A stretch of 64,000 nucleotides of DNA from Microvirga splendida. GTDB lineage: Bacteria > Pseudomonadota > Alphaproteobacteria > Rhizobiales > Beijerinckiaceae. The notes below the pieces were generated by a model. The model was not told the DNA's origin and did not search any database. It saw only the letters and a program-made list of their open reading frames with translations. The stretch's first letter is position 1. Every line of letters begins with the position of its first letter. Both the position numbers and the translations under genes were made by a program. Location: positions 62,001 through 126,000 of the forward strand of contig NZ_JAELXT010000008.1 in NCBI RefSeq assembly GCF_016427565.1, given 5' to 3'. Shown piece by piece: positions 26,761 through 34,979 of the stretch.

Positions 26761-27735
26761 TTAGAAATACCCCTTCAAATTGCTCCGCACCCGCTCCAGC
26801 ACCGGCACGTTCGGATCCGGCAGGGCGAAGGTTTGTCCCGTGATCCGCTCGAAGGCGTCGATATAGACCCGCGAGGTCTCCAGAACCACATCCTGCGGGA
26901 TTGCGGGGATCTCGTCCTTGTAGGGATCGCAGCGCGCCACCACCCAGGTGCGGACGAAGTCCTTGTCGAAGCTTTCGGGGCGCTCTCCTGCCTCGAAACG
27001 CTGCTGATAGCTCTCCAAGAACCAGTAGCGGCTCGAGTCCGGGGTGTGGATCTCGTCGGCGATCATGATGGTGCCGTTCTCGTCGATGCCGAACTCGTAT
27101 TTCGTATCGACGAGGATGAGGCCGCGTTCACGGGCCATCTCCCGCCCCTTCGCGAACAGCGCAAGGGCGTAGTCGGAGACCGTGCGCCACTGCTCCTCGC
27201 TCAGCAGCCCCTGCCCGACGATCTCGGCGGGAGTCAGGGGCTCGTCATGGCCGCCGTGGAAAGCCTTGCTCGTCGGCGTGATGACGGTGTGCGGCAGCTT
27301 CTCGTTGTCGCGCATGCCATCCGGCAGACGCATGCCGTACATCTCGCGCTCGCCCTTCTTGTAGAGGGAGAGGATCGAGGTGCCCGTGGTGCCGGCGAGA
27401 TAGTCGCGCACCACGATCTCGACGGGCATGATGGTGAGCCGGCGCCCGATCAGCACGTTTGGATCGGGGTATTCGATCACGTGGTTGGGGCAGATGTCGG
27501 CGGTCTTCTCGAACCAGAACTTCGCCGTCTGCGTCAGCACCTGGCCTTTCAGCGGAATGGCCGCGAGGTTCCGGTCGAAGGCGCTCAGGCGGTCGGACGC
27601 GATGATGATGCGCCGCCCGTCGGGCAGGTCGTAGTTGTCGCGCACCTTGCCGCGGTAGTGGTTCGGCAGTTCCGGGATGGTCGCGTCCTCGAGGACATAG
27701 CCGGCATAGGCTCCAAGGGCTGCTTTATCCACCAT
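26761..27735 (-). CDS. purC: phosphoribosylaminoimidazole-succinocarboxamide synthase
   Basis: A 324-residue SAICAR synthetase that joins aspartate to CAIR with ATP in purine synthesis. Motifs: [20 protein letters not shown] (ATP-binding start), [19 protein letters not shown], and [20 protein letters not shown], with [15 protein letters not shown]. It is the longer form (over 300 residues) found in many Rhizobiales, fungi and others. ATG 27735 is chosen; GTG 27741 two codons earlier is equally possible because neither has a clear ribosome binding site. No other pur gene is near. Confidence 0.95.
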   Translation of the reverse strand: MVDKAALGAYAGYVLEDATIPELPNHYRGKVRDNYDLPDGRRIIIASDRLSAFDRNLAAIPLKGQVLTQTAKFWFEKTADICPNHVIEYPDPNVLIGRRLTIMPVEIVVRDYLAGTTGTSILSLYKKGEREMYGMRLPDGMRDNEKLPHTVITPTSKAFHGGHDEPLTPAEIVGQGLLSEEQWRTVSDYALALFAKGREMARERGLILVDTKYEFGIDENGTIMIADEIHTPDSSRYWFLESYQQRFEAGERPESFDKDFVRTWVVARCDPYKDEIPAIPQDVVLETSRVYIDAFERITGQTFALPDPNVPVLERVRSNLKGYF

Positions 27736-27868
27736 GCTCACCTGCCAAGGGTTTCACGCGCCGCGCGGGAACGGCGGCAGGCGGAGTTCTAGCCGGAAAT
27801 TGCGCCCGTGCTAGGCCCCGGCGGCCAAAAACCTGCCCTGTCCACCAGAACGACCCGGCTCTTTGCCC

Positions 27869-28951
27869 CTACTGGCCGGCCCGGGCGTCCTTGCGATAGG
27901 TGGCGTTGAGGCCAGACAAGGTCACGGTGGTCTCGTAGCCCTGGGCGTCGACGATGGTCCACGCTTTCAGCGCATTGGTCCGGGTGTCGAAGCGAAGCGT
28001 GATCTTGGACGTGCCGCCGAGGGTCGCGCTGTCGTCGAAGCGGACGGTCACGATGCCGTCGCGGCCCACCTGCACGTCCCGCACCTTGGTGTCGCGCGCG
28101 AGGTCGATGTTGTCCTGCACGAGGAACTTCAGGGGCGTTTGGCCGACCGGGTAGACGTCATTGGTGCCGAGCTTCTTGTCGCGGATCGCCACGTTGCGCC
28201 CATCCGAGATCACCTCAAGGGTGCTCGGCGGCGAATAGGCGAAGTGGAACTGGCCCGGGCGGCGCAGGGAGAGCGTGCCCTCCGCCTGCTGGCCGTTGGG
28301 GTTCTTCTGCACGAAATAGGCCGACATCTGGTCGAGGCTGTTGAAATAGGCGTTCACCCGGTCGAGGGCCTCCTCGGGAGATTTCGGCCCGGGCGGCGAG
28401 GTCGGCGTCGGGGCCGACGCGGGCGCGGCGACAGCCGTCGCGGCGGGTGCAGCGGGAGCCGGGGTGGAGCGGGCGGGCTTCGGCGGCTCGACAACCTTCG
28501 CCTGGACCGGCGCGGCAGGCTTGGGCAACTCGGCAGGCTTGGGCGGCCCCGCCGTCTGGACGGGCGGCGTGGGAGCCGGCTTCTCGGGCTCGGGCGCAGC
28601 CGGCTTGGCCTCGACGGCGGGCGCGGGCTGAGGCTTCGCTGCCCTCTGGGGCTCGGGCTTCGGCTGGGCCTGCGGCTGTGCGGCCCTCTGCGCTGCGGGA
28701 GCCTGTGGCTTCGGGGCAGCGGCTCTCGGTAGCGGACGGGGCTGAGCCTGCGGGCTCGGCCGGGCGACGGCCGGTGGAGCCGGCTCTGCCTGGGGAGCAG
28801 CCTGAGGGGCGCTCACCGGAGGCGCCGGCTTCTTGAAGATGCCGTCGAGGAAACGGGTCAATGGATCGGAGGGCTGCTGAGCGGCCGCTGGAGACACGCA
28901 CGCCAGGGCGAGGGCAAGACCGAGAATGCAACGCGAGGACGAATGAAGCAT
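27869..28951 (-). CDS. LolA-like outer-membrane lipoprotein carrier with long Pro/Ala linker
   Basis: A 360-residue exported protein. A signal peptide (RCILGLALALACVSPAAA, cut after AAAQ) is followed by about 140 residues very rich in Pro, Ala and Lys (about 37-175), then a LolA-type domain: LDRVNAYFNSLDQMSAYFVQ, QAEGTLSLRRPGQFHFAYS, DGRNVAIRDKKLG, LARDTKVRDVQVGRDG. LolA moves lipoproteins across the periplasm. The rhizobial branch has degenerate sequence, and the long linker is unusual: it could let the domain reach across the periplasm. ATG 28951 starts the signal peptide; an in-frame GTG 28978 is less likely. Monocistronic. Confidence 0.8.
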   Translation of the reverse strand: MLHSSSRCILGLALALACVSPAAAQQPSDPLTRFLDGIFKKPAPPVSAPQAAPQAEPAPPAVARPSPQAQPRPLPRAAAPKPQAPAAQRAAQPQAQPKPEPQRAAKPQPAPAVEAKPAAPEPEKPAPTPPVQTAGPPKPAELPKPAAPVQAKVVEPPKPARSTPAPAAPAATAVAAPASAPTPTSPPGPKSPEEALDRVNAYFNSLDQMSAYFVQKNPNGQQAEGTLSLRRPGQFHFAYSPPSTLEVISDGRNVAIRDKKLGTNDVYPVGQTPLKFLVQDNIDLARDTKVRDVQVGRDGIVTVRFDDSATLGGTSKITLRFDTRTNALKAWTIVDAQGYETTVTLSGLNATYRKDARAGQ

Positions 28952-29103
28952 GACGCCACTGCTAACCTGAAAATGCACGAAGGCCGGTGCGCAAAAGCAC
29001 GGCCTGGCAAGGATTTATGGCTCGGATAAGAGGCTGAATGAAGGCAGGAACCTTGGCCGTGAAAGCGATTCGTGTCCAGGGCGGCCGAAGGCAATGCCGC
29101 CCC

Positions 29104-29649
29104 TCAGGCGGCATCCGCCAGTTCGTCATCATCCATGGCTTGGCGGGCAGGCGCAGCCTTGGACTTTGGGGGCTTGGGGGCTCGCGGGCGGGAAGGCTGC
29201 CGCTTCTTGCCCTTGGCGGGCTTCGCCTGCGCGCCGATGCCCCTCCACAGAGCCTGCCAACTCCAGGCGCCGGGCCCGGTGAGAGCATAGAAAAGGAGCC
29301 CGGCCAGGACCCCGAGATGCGACAGGAACACGGCCTGCTCGGCTTGGCGCGTGAGGCCGCCGTAATCCCAGAACCGGTGCAGGGTTCCGGTCGTGATGAC
29401 AAGGGCGGCGATCAGGGCCGAGGTGCTCAGGCGCGGAGCGAGGCCGAGAACCAGGGCCAGAGGCCCGAAGACCTCCGCCAGGACGACCAGGGTCGCCACC
29501 ACATCCGCATAGGGCATGCCCTTCATCGTCAGCGTGGCGGCGAAGCCGGAGATGTTCGTGGCGCGTCCGATGGCCGCCGGCAGAAAGCAGCCTGCCAGCA
29601 GAAGGCGGTTCAGCAGCAGAACTCCGTTGATGCCCGCACCCCTGTCCAT
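29104..29649 (-). CDS. DoxX family membrane protein
   Basis: A 181-residue integral membrane protein. Four hydrophobic segments fit the DoxX fold: GVLLLNRLLLAGCFLPAAIG, MPYADVVATLVVLAEVFGPL (continuing ALVLGL), LSTSALIAALVITTGTLHRF, and AVFLSHLGVLAGLLFYALTG. The C-terminal tail (residues about 145-181) is basic and proline-rich (KPAKGKKRQPSRPRAPKPPK) and cytoplasmic. Relatives are linked to thiosulfate or quinone redox chemistry, but no partner is seen here. ATG 29649 follows GGAGAGG. Confidence 0.82.
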   Translation of the reverse strand: MDRGAGINGVLLLNRLLLAGCFLPAAIGRATNISGFAATLTMKGMPYADVVATLVVLAEVFGPLALVLGLAPRLSTSALIAALVITTGTLHRFWDYGGLTRQAEQAVFLSHLGVLAGLLFYALTGPGAWSWQALWRGIGAQAKPAKGKKRQPSRPRAPKPPKSKAAPARQAMDDDELADAA

Positions 29650-29758
29650 GCCTCTGCCCTCTCCATCGCGCCGGCCGGGAATCGGCCGCTGTCCGAGGAG
29701 CATTTGAAGGACAGGTTCTTAACCTGTTCTTAGCGGCAGGAGAGCGATCCACCGCTCT

Positions 29759-30751
29759 CTACAGCTTGAGATTTCTTTCCCGCAGCATGCTCTCCCAGCG
29801 CAGGGAGTGCTCCACGATGGTGGCGAGGTCGTCATGGCGCGGCTGCCATCCCAGGCGGGAGCGGATGCGGGTCGAATCCGCCACGATGGTCACCGGATCG
29901 CCGGCCCTGCGGGGTCCGTAGCGCGCCTCCACGGGCTTTCCGGAGACCTTGCGGACGGTCTCGATGACCTCCGACACGGAGTATCCGTGCCCATAGCCGC
30001 AGTTCACCACCATGCTCTCGCCACCGTCGCCGAGATGGTTCAGGGCCAGCACATGCGCCGCGATCAGGTCGGTGACATGGATGTAGTCCCGGATCCCGGT
30101 TCCATCCGGCGTCGGGTAGTCGGTGCCGAAGATCTCCATGTGGGAACGCATGCCGAGGGCGGTCTGGATCGCCACCTTGATGAGATGCGTCGCATTGGCC
30201 GTCGACTGGCCGTGGCGCATGGCGGGATCGCATCCCGCCACGTTGAAGTAGCGCAGGATCACGTAGCGCATGTCGTGGGCGGCCGCGACGTCGCGCAGCA
30301 TCACCTCGGTCAGCTGCTTGGAGCTGCCGTAGGGAGAGAGAGGCGCCAGCGGCGCATCCTCGCCGATGGGCTTGTCGGAGGTGTTGCCGTAGACCGCAGC
30401 CGTCGACGAGAACACGAACTTCTTGATCCCTGCGGCGACGGCCGCGGCCATGAGGGAGCGGCTTTTGACGGTGTTGTTCAGATAGTACCCGAGGGGATCC
30501 TCCACGGACTCGGGCACGACGAGTTTGGCCGCGAAATGAGCGATGGCATCGATTCTGTGCGTCTGAAGGGTGCGCAGGACAAGCTCGAAATCGCCGACAT
30601 CGCCGACGACAAGAGGCACTCCCTCCGGCACGGACCATCGAAAGCCGGTCGACAGGTTGTCGAACACGACGGGCTTGTGGCCGGCATCGAGAAGAGCCAG
30701 AACCATATGGCCGCCGATATATCCAGCCCCGCCGGTGACGAGAACGTTCAT
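29759..30751 (-). CDS. galE: UDP-glucose 4-epimerase
   Basis: A 330-residue SDR-type epimerase that interconverts UDP-glucose and UDP-galactose for surface polysaccharide. NAD-binding VLVTGGAGYIGGHMVLALLD begins the protein. FSSTAAVYGN carries the catalytic Ser/Thr region, SPYGSSKQLTE has the YXXXK pair, and ILRYFNVAGCDP follows. AGGAG precedes ATG 30751. It may supply UDP-Gal to glycan enzymes elsewhere; no polysaccharide cluster adjoins. Confidence 0.95.
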   Translation of the reverse strand: MNVLVTGGAGYIGGHMVLALLDAGHKPVVFDNLSTGFRWSVPEGVPLVVGDVGDFELVLRTLQTHRIDAIAHFAAKLVVPESVEDPLGYYLNNTVKSRSLMAAAVAAGIKKFVFSSTAAVYGNTSDKPIGEDAPLAPLSPYGSSKQLTEVMLRDVAAAHDMRYVILRYFNVAGCDPAMRHGQSTANATHLIKVAIQTALGMRSHMEIFGTDYPTPDGTGIRDYIHVTDLIAAHVLALNHLGDGGESMVVNCGYGHGYSVSEVIETVRKVSGKPVEARYGPRRAGDPVTIVADSTRIRSRLGWQPRHDDLATIVEHSLRWESMLRERNLKL

Positions 30752-30857
30752 GAAATCTCCTGGAGGTGCCCGCTCAACATTTTGGCATCGTGGCTCTATT
30801 GCACCTGGATTTCCAGATCAATCCGGGGCCGATAGACGTTAGAATAGCCTGTCAGAC

Positions 30858-31184
30858 ATGGACGGATGCAGAATGGACGATCGTAAGGAATATTGGTGGG
30901 TTCGCTACGAGACCGCGATTCAGCCGGCCGAGGTCGGCTTTGTGGGCGGCATACCGGTCAGCTTTCGGTTCATCGGGCTGGCGGGCAGCATTCCGGCCGC
31001 ATCGGCCGAACTGATCGAGCGCCTGCCCTCTCCTCCCGTGCCCATCATCAGCGCCCCTATCGAGACCTCGCCTCGGAGCCCGGCCCAACCGCAGCGATCG
31101 GGCTCGTGGCTGTGGTTCATCGGAATCCTTCTTCTGATCCTGGTCGCCCAATGCTCGGGGCAGCTCTTCGACATGCTCAAGTAA
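30858..31184 (+). CDS. hypothetical protein with C-terminal membrane anchor
   Basis: A 108-residue protein, or 103 if it starts at ATG 30873. The N-terminal part (RKEYWWVRYETAIQPAEVGF) suggests a small soluble domain; a proline-rich spacer (residues 56-80, ERLPSPPVPIISAPIE) follows; then one membrane helix, SWLWFIGILLLILVAQ, at the C-terminus. That arrangement suggests a tail-anchored protein. No family is recognised. It diverges from galE with a 106-base gap. Confidence 0.6.
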   Translation: MDGCRMDDRKEYWWVRYETAIQPAEVGFVGGIPVSFRFIGLAGSIPAASAELIERLPSPPVPIISAPIETSPRSPAQPQRSGSWLWFIGILLLILVAQCSGQLFDMLK

Positions 31185-31650
31185 TAGCCGGCCGGCAAGC
31201 TTTGCAATAAGCGCCCTCCGCATCAAGAGCGAAGCATCCGACCCTTTAGGGGTAGAGGAGGTAATTCTAGAGCATTAGCTTCGCATGAAGTGCTGGAATG
31301 GCTAATTCCAAATTGCGCAGCACATACAAAATGCATCCATTCCGATTTTACAGTAATGCCTATTTAATCTGAGCAATCAGGCAGTCACCGATGAGGAAAA
31401 CGCCGTTATGCTCATGAATACGATCGGGACGAGATCTATTCCTCCCTGAGTGCCCGTGCCGGCACGAAACGTCGAGGCACCCCCGCTTTGCCAGACGGGC
31501 TCGAACCCACAATCGAGCAGAGCCGCCCATAAGAGGCGACATCAAACATGAACGGCGCTTCGCGTCAGGCGCACCGGACCCTTGTCTGGTGACGATGACG
31601 CTCGCCCTAGGCCCAACGCATCCATCCTCGAGCGCACAAGGATATCGCGA
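31185..31650. other. long AT-richer intergenic region before the epimerase-like gene
   Basis: About 466 bases with no convincing gene. It is visibly less GC-rich than its surroundings, especially 31255-31385. It holds the perfect palindrome TGGAAT-N5-ATTCCA (31293-31309). A 61-codon frame on the minus strand (31360-31545) has no family resemblance. It is likely the long regulatory region of the RTX protein gene. Confidence 0.4.
31293..31309. promoter_or_regulatory. palindrome TGGAAT-N5-ATTCCA
   Basis: Perfect 6-base arms (31293-31298 and 31304-31309) with spacer GGCTA, flanked by a further imperfect pair GC ... GC. It is operator-like in size and symmetry. It lies about 340 bases upstream of the epimerase-like gene; the binding protein is unknown. 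Confidence 0.35.
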
Positions 31651-34600
31651 ATGCCCACCATCTTCCTAGATAATCCATCGAGCGATCCCGCCGAGAATGT
31701 CGCGCGGATTCAGAAGGCCATCGCAGACGCCAACAAGCAGTACATGGATAACCCTGACGGAGGTCAGGTCACCGTGCAGCTCGGCGCCGGAACCTGGGTT
31801 GTCACGGGCGACAGAACGAATCCCTCGAAAGGCGCCATCGAACTCCTGTCGGGTGTCGCGCTGACGGGCTCCGGCAACCGCGATACGGTCGTCAAGCTCG
31901 AGGACAACTTCGATGCCCGTATGAACGGCATCGTGCGGACGGCGCTGGAGAACGTCGACAACGTTACGATCTCCAACCTGGTCATCGACGGCAACCGGGC
32001 CAACAACATCGGGCACCAGGCCGCCTTCATCTGCGGCACGAAAGAAGAATCCGGCAAGGTCCAGACCAACATCACCCTCGACAACGTCGAGGCCAGGAAC
32101 TGCACGGCCTATGGCATCAACCCTCATGAGATCACGTACGACCTGACGGTCAAGAACTGCATCGCCTACGGCAACGGGCTTGACGGCTTCGTTGCGGACG
32201 GCGTCGTGCGTGGCGTCTACGAGAACAACCTCTCCTATAGCAACGATCGCCACGGCTTCAACATTCAGAACGCCTCGTCCGACCTCATTCTTAAAGACAA
32301 CGTCGCCCATCACAACGGCCTGGGTGCAACCGGCGGCGCGGGCATCGTCATTCAGCGCGGCAACCTCCAGCGCGGCGATGAGCCTGAAATCGTCCACGTG
32401 ACCAACGTTCAGATCATCGGGGGAGAGTATTACGCCAACACCCGCGAGGGTATTCTGGTCAAGCTGTCCGACAATGTGACCATCAGCGGAGTCGAGGTCT
32501 ACGGCAACATGCGCCAGGGCGTGCGCATCGAGGGCTCTGCCAACACGATCCTCAAGGACAGCCTGATTTCGAAGAATTCGCAGGAGATCCCGGGTGAGTA
32601 TGACGAGGTCCAGATCCGCCTGCGAGAGGATTATCCGGACGGCAACCCCGACAACAATCCAGCGACCAACCCGATCAAGAATTACTACTCGGTCGGCACG
32701 AAGATCCTGAACAACATCATCAACCCTGAGGACGCGCGCTACGCAATCCGCGAGGAGCCCACGAACACTGCCGGCGGACCGACGGGAACGGTGGTCGAAG
32801 GCAACACTACGGGCGGCATTGCGACCGACGGCAACGATACGCTCACCGGCTCCGGTGGCGTCGATACGATGGCCGGCGGCAAGGGCGACGATACCTACAT
32901 CGTCAACAAGGATGGCGACACCATCATCGAGAATGCCAATGAAGGCATTGATCTTGTCCTCGCCTCGGCCAAGCATACCCTGGCAGCCAACGTCGAAAAC
33001 CTGACGTTGACCGGCACCGCCTCCATCAACGGCTATGGCAACGAACTCGACAACGTTCTGATCGGCAACGCCGGCAATAACAATCTCGAGAGCTTCGGCG
33101 GAGCGGACACGCTCTACGGCGGCGATGGCCTCGACACCCTGCAGGGCGGCGATGGGAACGATGTCTATATCGTCCACGATGCTGGGGATCTGATCGTCGA
33201 GAAAGCCAATGGTGGCCTGGGCGGCTACGATCACGTCTTCGCCGGCGTCAGCTATACGCTCACGTCTCAGGTCGAAGAGCTGACCCTGGTGGGAACAGCC
33301 AACCTGACTGCGACAGGAAACAGCGGCACGAATACGTTGAACGGCAATGCCGGGCACAATGTTCTGAACGGCGCCGAAGGAGCCGACAGAATGAAAGGCG
33401 GCTTGGGTAACGACAGCTACTATGTCGACCACACCCAGGACATCGTCATCGAAGCGGATGGAGAAGGGATCGACACCATCCTCAGCTCGATTTCCATTCC
33501 CATCTCCAGCCCCCTGGCCGCCAACGTGGAAAACCTGTGGCTGCTCGACCCGGCCAACCCCGGTGACCCGCTGACGAAATGGGCAAAGGACGGCGCAGGC
33601 AATCAGCTCAACAACCTCATTATCGGCAACAGCACGGACAACAAGCTGTATGGCTATGGCGGCAACGACACCCTTCTTGGCGGCGCCGGCAACGATACCT
33701 TGGACGGCGGCGAAGGAAACGATGTGGTTCAGCTCTCCGGAAACCGGGCGAGCTACGCGATCAGCGGCACCCTTGCGAACAGGACCATCGCCGGTGGCCC
33801 TGAGGGTACGGACACCTTGCTGAACATCGAGGTTCTGCAGTTCAAGGATGGTAGCCTTGTTGGCGACACATGGGTTCCGAACCCGGTTGCCCCTCCTCCC
33901 CCACCTCCTCCCGGCAACACCGGCAACCCGGTCGTCTCTCGCAACGGAACGTCCGGCTCGAATACCCTCAACGGCAGCGACAATGTCGATGACCGCATGA
34001 AAGGCCTGGGAGGCAACGACACCATCAAGGGCCGCGGAGGCAATGACAGCCTCTGGGGCGGCTCCGGCAACGACAAGGTCTATGGTGACGCTGGCGACGA
34101 TTATGTCAGCGGCAGCTCGGGCAATGACAGGGTCTATGGTGGCTCCGGCAACGACAGAGTGTACGGCAGCAGCGGTAACGACCGAGTCTATGGCAGTTCC
34201 GGCGACGACTACGTCAATGGCGGCTCCGGCAATGACAGAGTCTATGGCGGCTCGGGAGACGACAGGGCTTATGGCGGCTCAGGTGATGACAGGGTCTACG
34301 GCGACTCGGGTGATGATAGGGTCTACGGCGACTCGGGTGATGACAGGGTCTACGGCGGATCCGGAAACGACACGGTCAATGGCGGATCGGGCAACGACCG
34401 GCTCTACGGCGGCTCCGGCAGCGATGCTTTCGTGTTCAACACAAAGCTCGGGAGCGCCTCGTCGGACCGCAAGGTCAACTTCGACAAGGTTGTCGACTTC
34501 AATGTCAAGTATGACAGCTTCCTCCTCGACAATCGTGTGTTCGATGAGCTCGGCAGCGGAACGTTCTCCAATCCGAAGCAGCTGGAGAAGGAGTTCTTCA

Positions 34601-34764
34601 CCAGCAGCGGCAAGGCTCGGGAGCGGGACGATTACCTGATCTACAACAAGAAGACAGGCGTGCTCTCCTACGACGTGGACGGCTCGGGCTCCAAGGAGGC
34701 GGTGGAGTTTGCTCAGCTGAGCAAGAACCTCAAGCTCACCTACAAGGACTTCTTCATCATTTGA
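31651..34764 (+). CDS. AlgE-like right-handed beta-helix protein with RTX repeats (putative mannuronan C5-epimerase)
   Basis: A 1037-residue, probably secreted protein. Residues 1-390 are a right-handed beta-helix closely resembling the A-module of Azotobacter AlgE C5-epimerases: VVKLEDNFDARMNGIVRTAL, NLVIDGNRANN, YGINPHEI (154-161), YGNGLDGFVADG, NDRHGFNIQ, GIVIQRGN. AlgE has YGFDPHE, so the active-site Asp is Asn157 here. RTX blocks follow at about 395-740 and, after a PPPPPPPG linker, at 765-930. There is no N-terminal signal; the C-terminal DYLIYNKKTGVLSYDVDGSG and DFFII fit a type I secretion signal, though no T1SS genes adjoin. ATG 31651 follows AAGGA. Confidence 0.85.
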   Translation: MPTIFLDNPSSDPAENVARIQKAIADANKQYMDNPDGGQVTVQLGAGTWVVTGDRTNPSKGAIELLSGVALTGSGNRDTVVKLEDNFDARMNGIVRTALENVDNVTISNLVIDGNRANNIGHQAAFICGTKEESGKVQTNITLDNVEARNCTAYGINPHEITYDLTVKNCIAYGNGLDGFVADGVVRGVYENNLSYSNDRHGFNIQNASSDLILKDNVAHHNGLGATGGAGIVIQRGNLQRGDEPEIVHVTNVQIIGGEYYANTREGILVKLSDNVTISGVEVYGNMRQGVRIEGSANTILKDSLISKNSQEIPGEYDEVQIRLREDYPDGNPDNNPATNPIKNYYSVGTKILNNIINPEDARYAIREEPTNTAGGPTGTVVEGNTTGGIATDGNDTLTGSGGVDTMAGGKGDDTYIVNKDGDTIIENANEGIDLVLASAKHTLAANVENLTLTGTASINGYGNELDNVLIGNAGNNNLESFGGADTLYGGDGLDTLQGGDGNDVYIVHDAGDLIVEKANGGLGGYDHVFAGVSYTLTSQVEELTLVGTANLTATGNSGTNTLNGNAGHNVLNGAEGADRMKGGLGNDSYYVDHTQDIVIEADGEGIDTILSSISIPISSPLAANVENLWLLDPANPGDPLTKWAKDGAGNQLNNLIIGNSTDNKLYGYGGNDTLLGGAGNDTLDGGEGNDVVQLSGNRASYAISGTLANRTIAGGPEGTDTLLNIEVLQFKDGSLVGDTWVPNPVAPPPPPPPGNTGNPVVSRNGTSGSNTLNGSDNVDDRMKGLGGNDTIKGRGGNDSLWGGSGNDKVYGDAGDDYVSGSSGNDRVYGGSGNDRVYGSSGNDRVYGSSGDDYVNGGSGNDRVYGGSGDDRAYGGSGDDRVYGDSGDDRVYGDSGDDRVYGGSGNDTVNGGSGNDRLYGGSGSDAFVFNTKLGSASSDRKVNFDKVVDFNVKYDSFLLDNRVFDELGSGTFSNPKQLEKEFFTSSGKARERDDYLIYNKKTGVLSYDVDGSGSKEAVEFAQLSKNLKLTYKDFFII
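34060..34430 (+). repeat. tandem RTX-coding DNA repeats
   Basis: About a dozen imperfect 27-base units (consensus GTCTATGGCGGCTCCGGCAA then CGACAGG), each coding GGSGNDRVY-type calcium-binding turns. Several neighbours are almost identical (e.g. 34284-34340, GACTCGGGTGATGA units), so slipped-strand change in repeat number is possible. Confidence 0.8.
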
Positions 34765-34780
34765 TGAAGTCGCATTCGAA

Positions 34781-34813
34781 GAGCCCCGGCCGAAAGGTCC
34801 GGGGCTCTTTTTG
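34781..34813 (+). terminator. Rho-independent terminator after the epimerase-like gene
   Basis: GAGCCCCGG (34781-34789) pairs with CCGGGGCTC (34799-34807), followed by TTTTTG. It starts 17 bases after the stop codon. Confidence 0.88.
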
Positions 34814-34926
34814 TTTTCGCCCGTGAACTTCGGCCACCGGGTGCCTGCCACCAAACCGGCGGATCGCAGTTGAGTGATCGGAAGGACAGGTGACAACCAT
34901 CATCGACCTCTATAAAGACGAGGAAG

Positions 34927-34972
34927 TTTCACATTCTAAAGAAACAGAATATTATATTTCACATCTGAAAGA
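34927..34972 (+). promoter_or_regulatory. direct repeats TTTCACAT in the cbs promoter region
   Basis: Two copies of a 16-base motif, TTTCACATTCTAAAGA (34927-34942) and TTTCACATCTGAAAGA (34957-34972), start 30 bases apart, about three helical turns. The second is itself near-palindromic (TTTCA-N4-TGAAA). They lie in a sharply AT-rich strip just before ATG 34980 and look like a regulator binding site over the promoter. Confidence 0.4.
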
Positions 34973-34979
34973 TGCTAAT

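Noticed and set aside
31480..31560. T-arm-like GGGTTCGAGCCC on the minus strand suggesting a tRNA
   Set aside because: The T stem does not pair beyond two or three bases and no acceptor, D or anticodon arm can be built around it.
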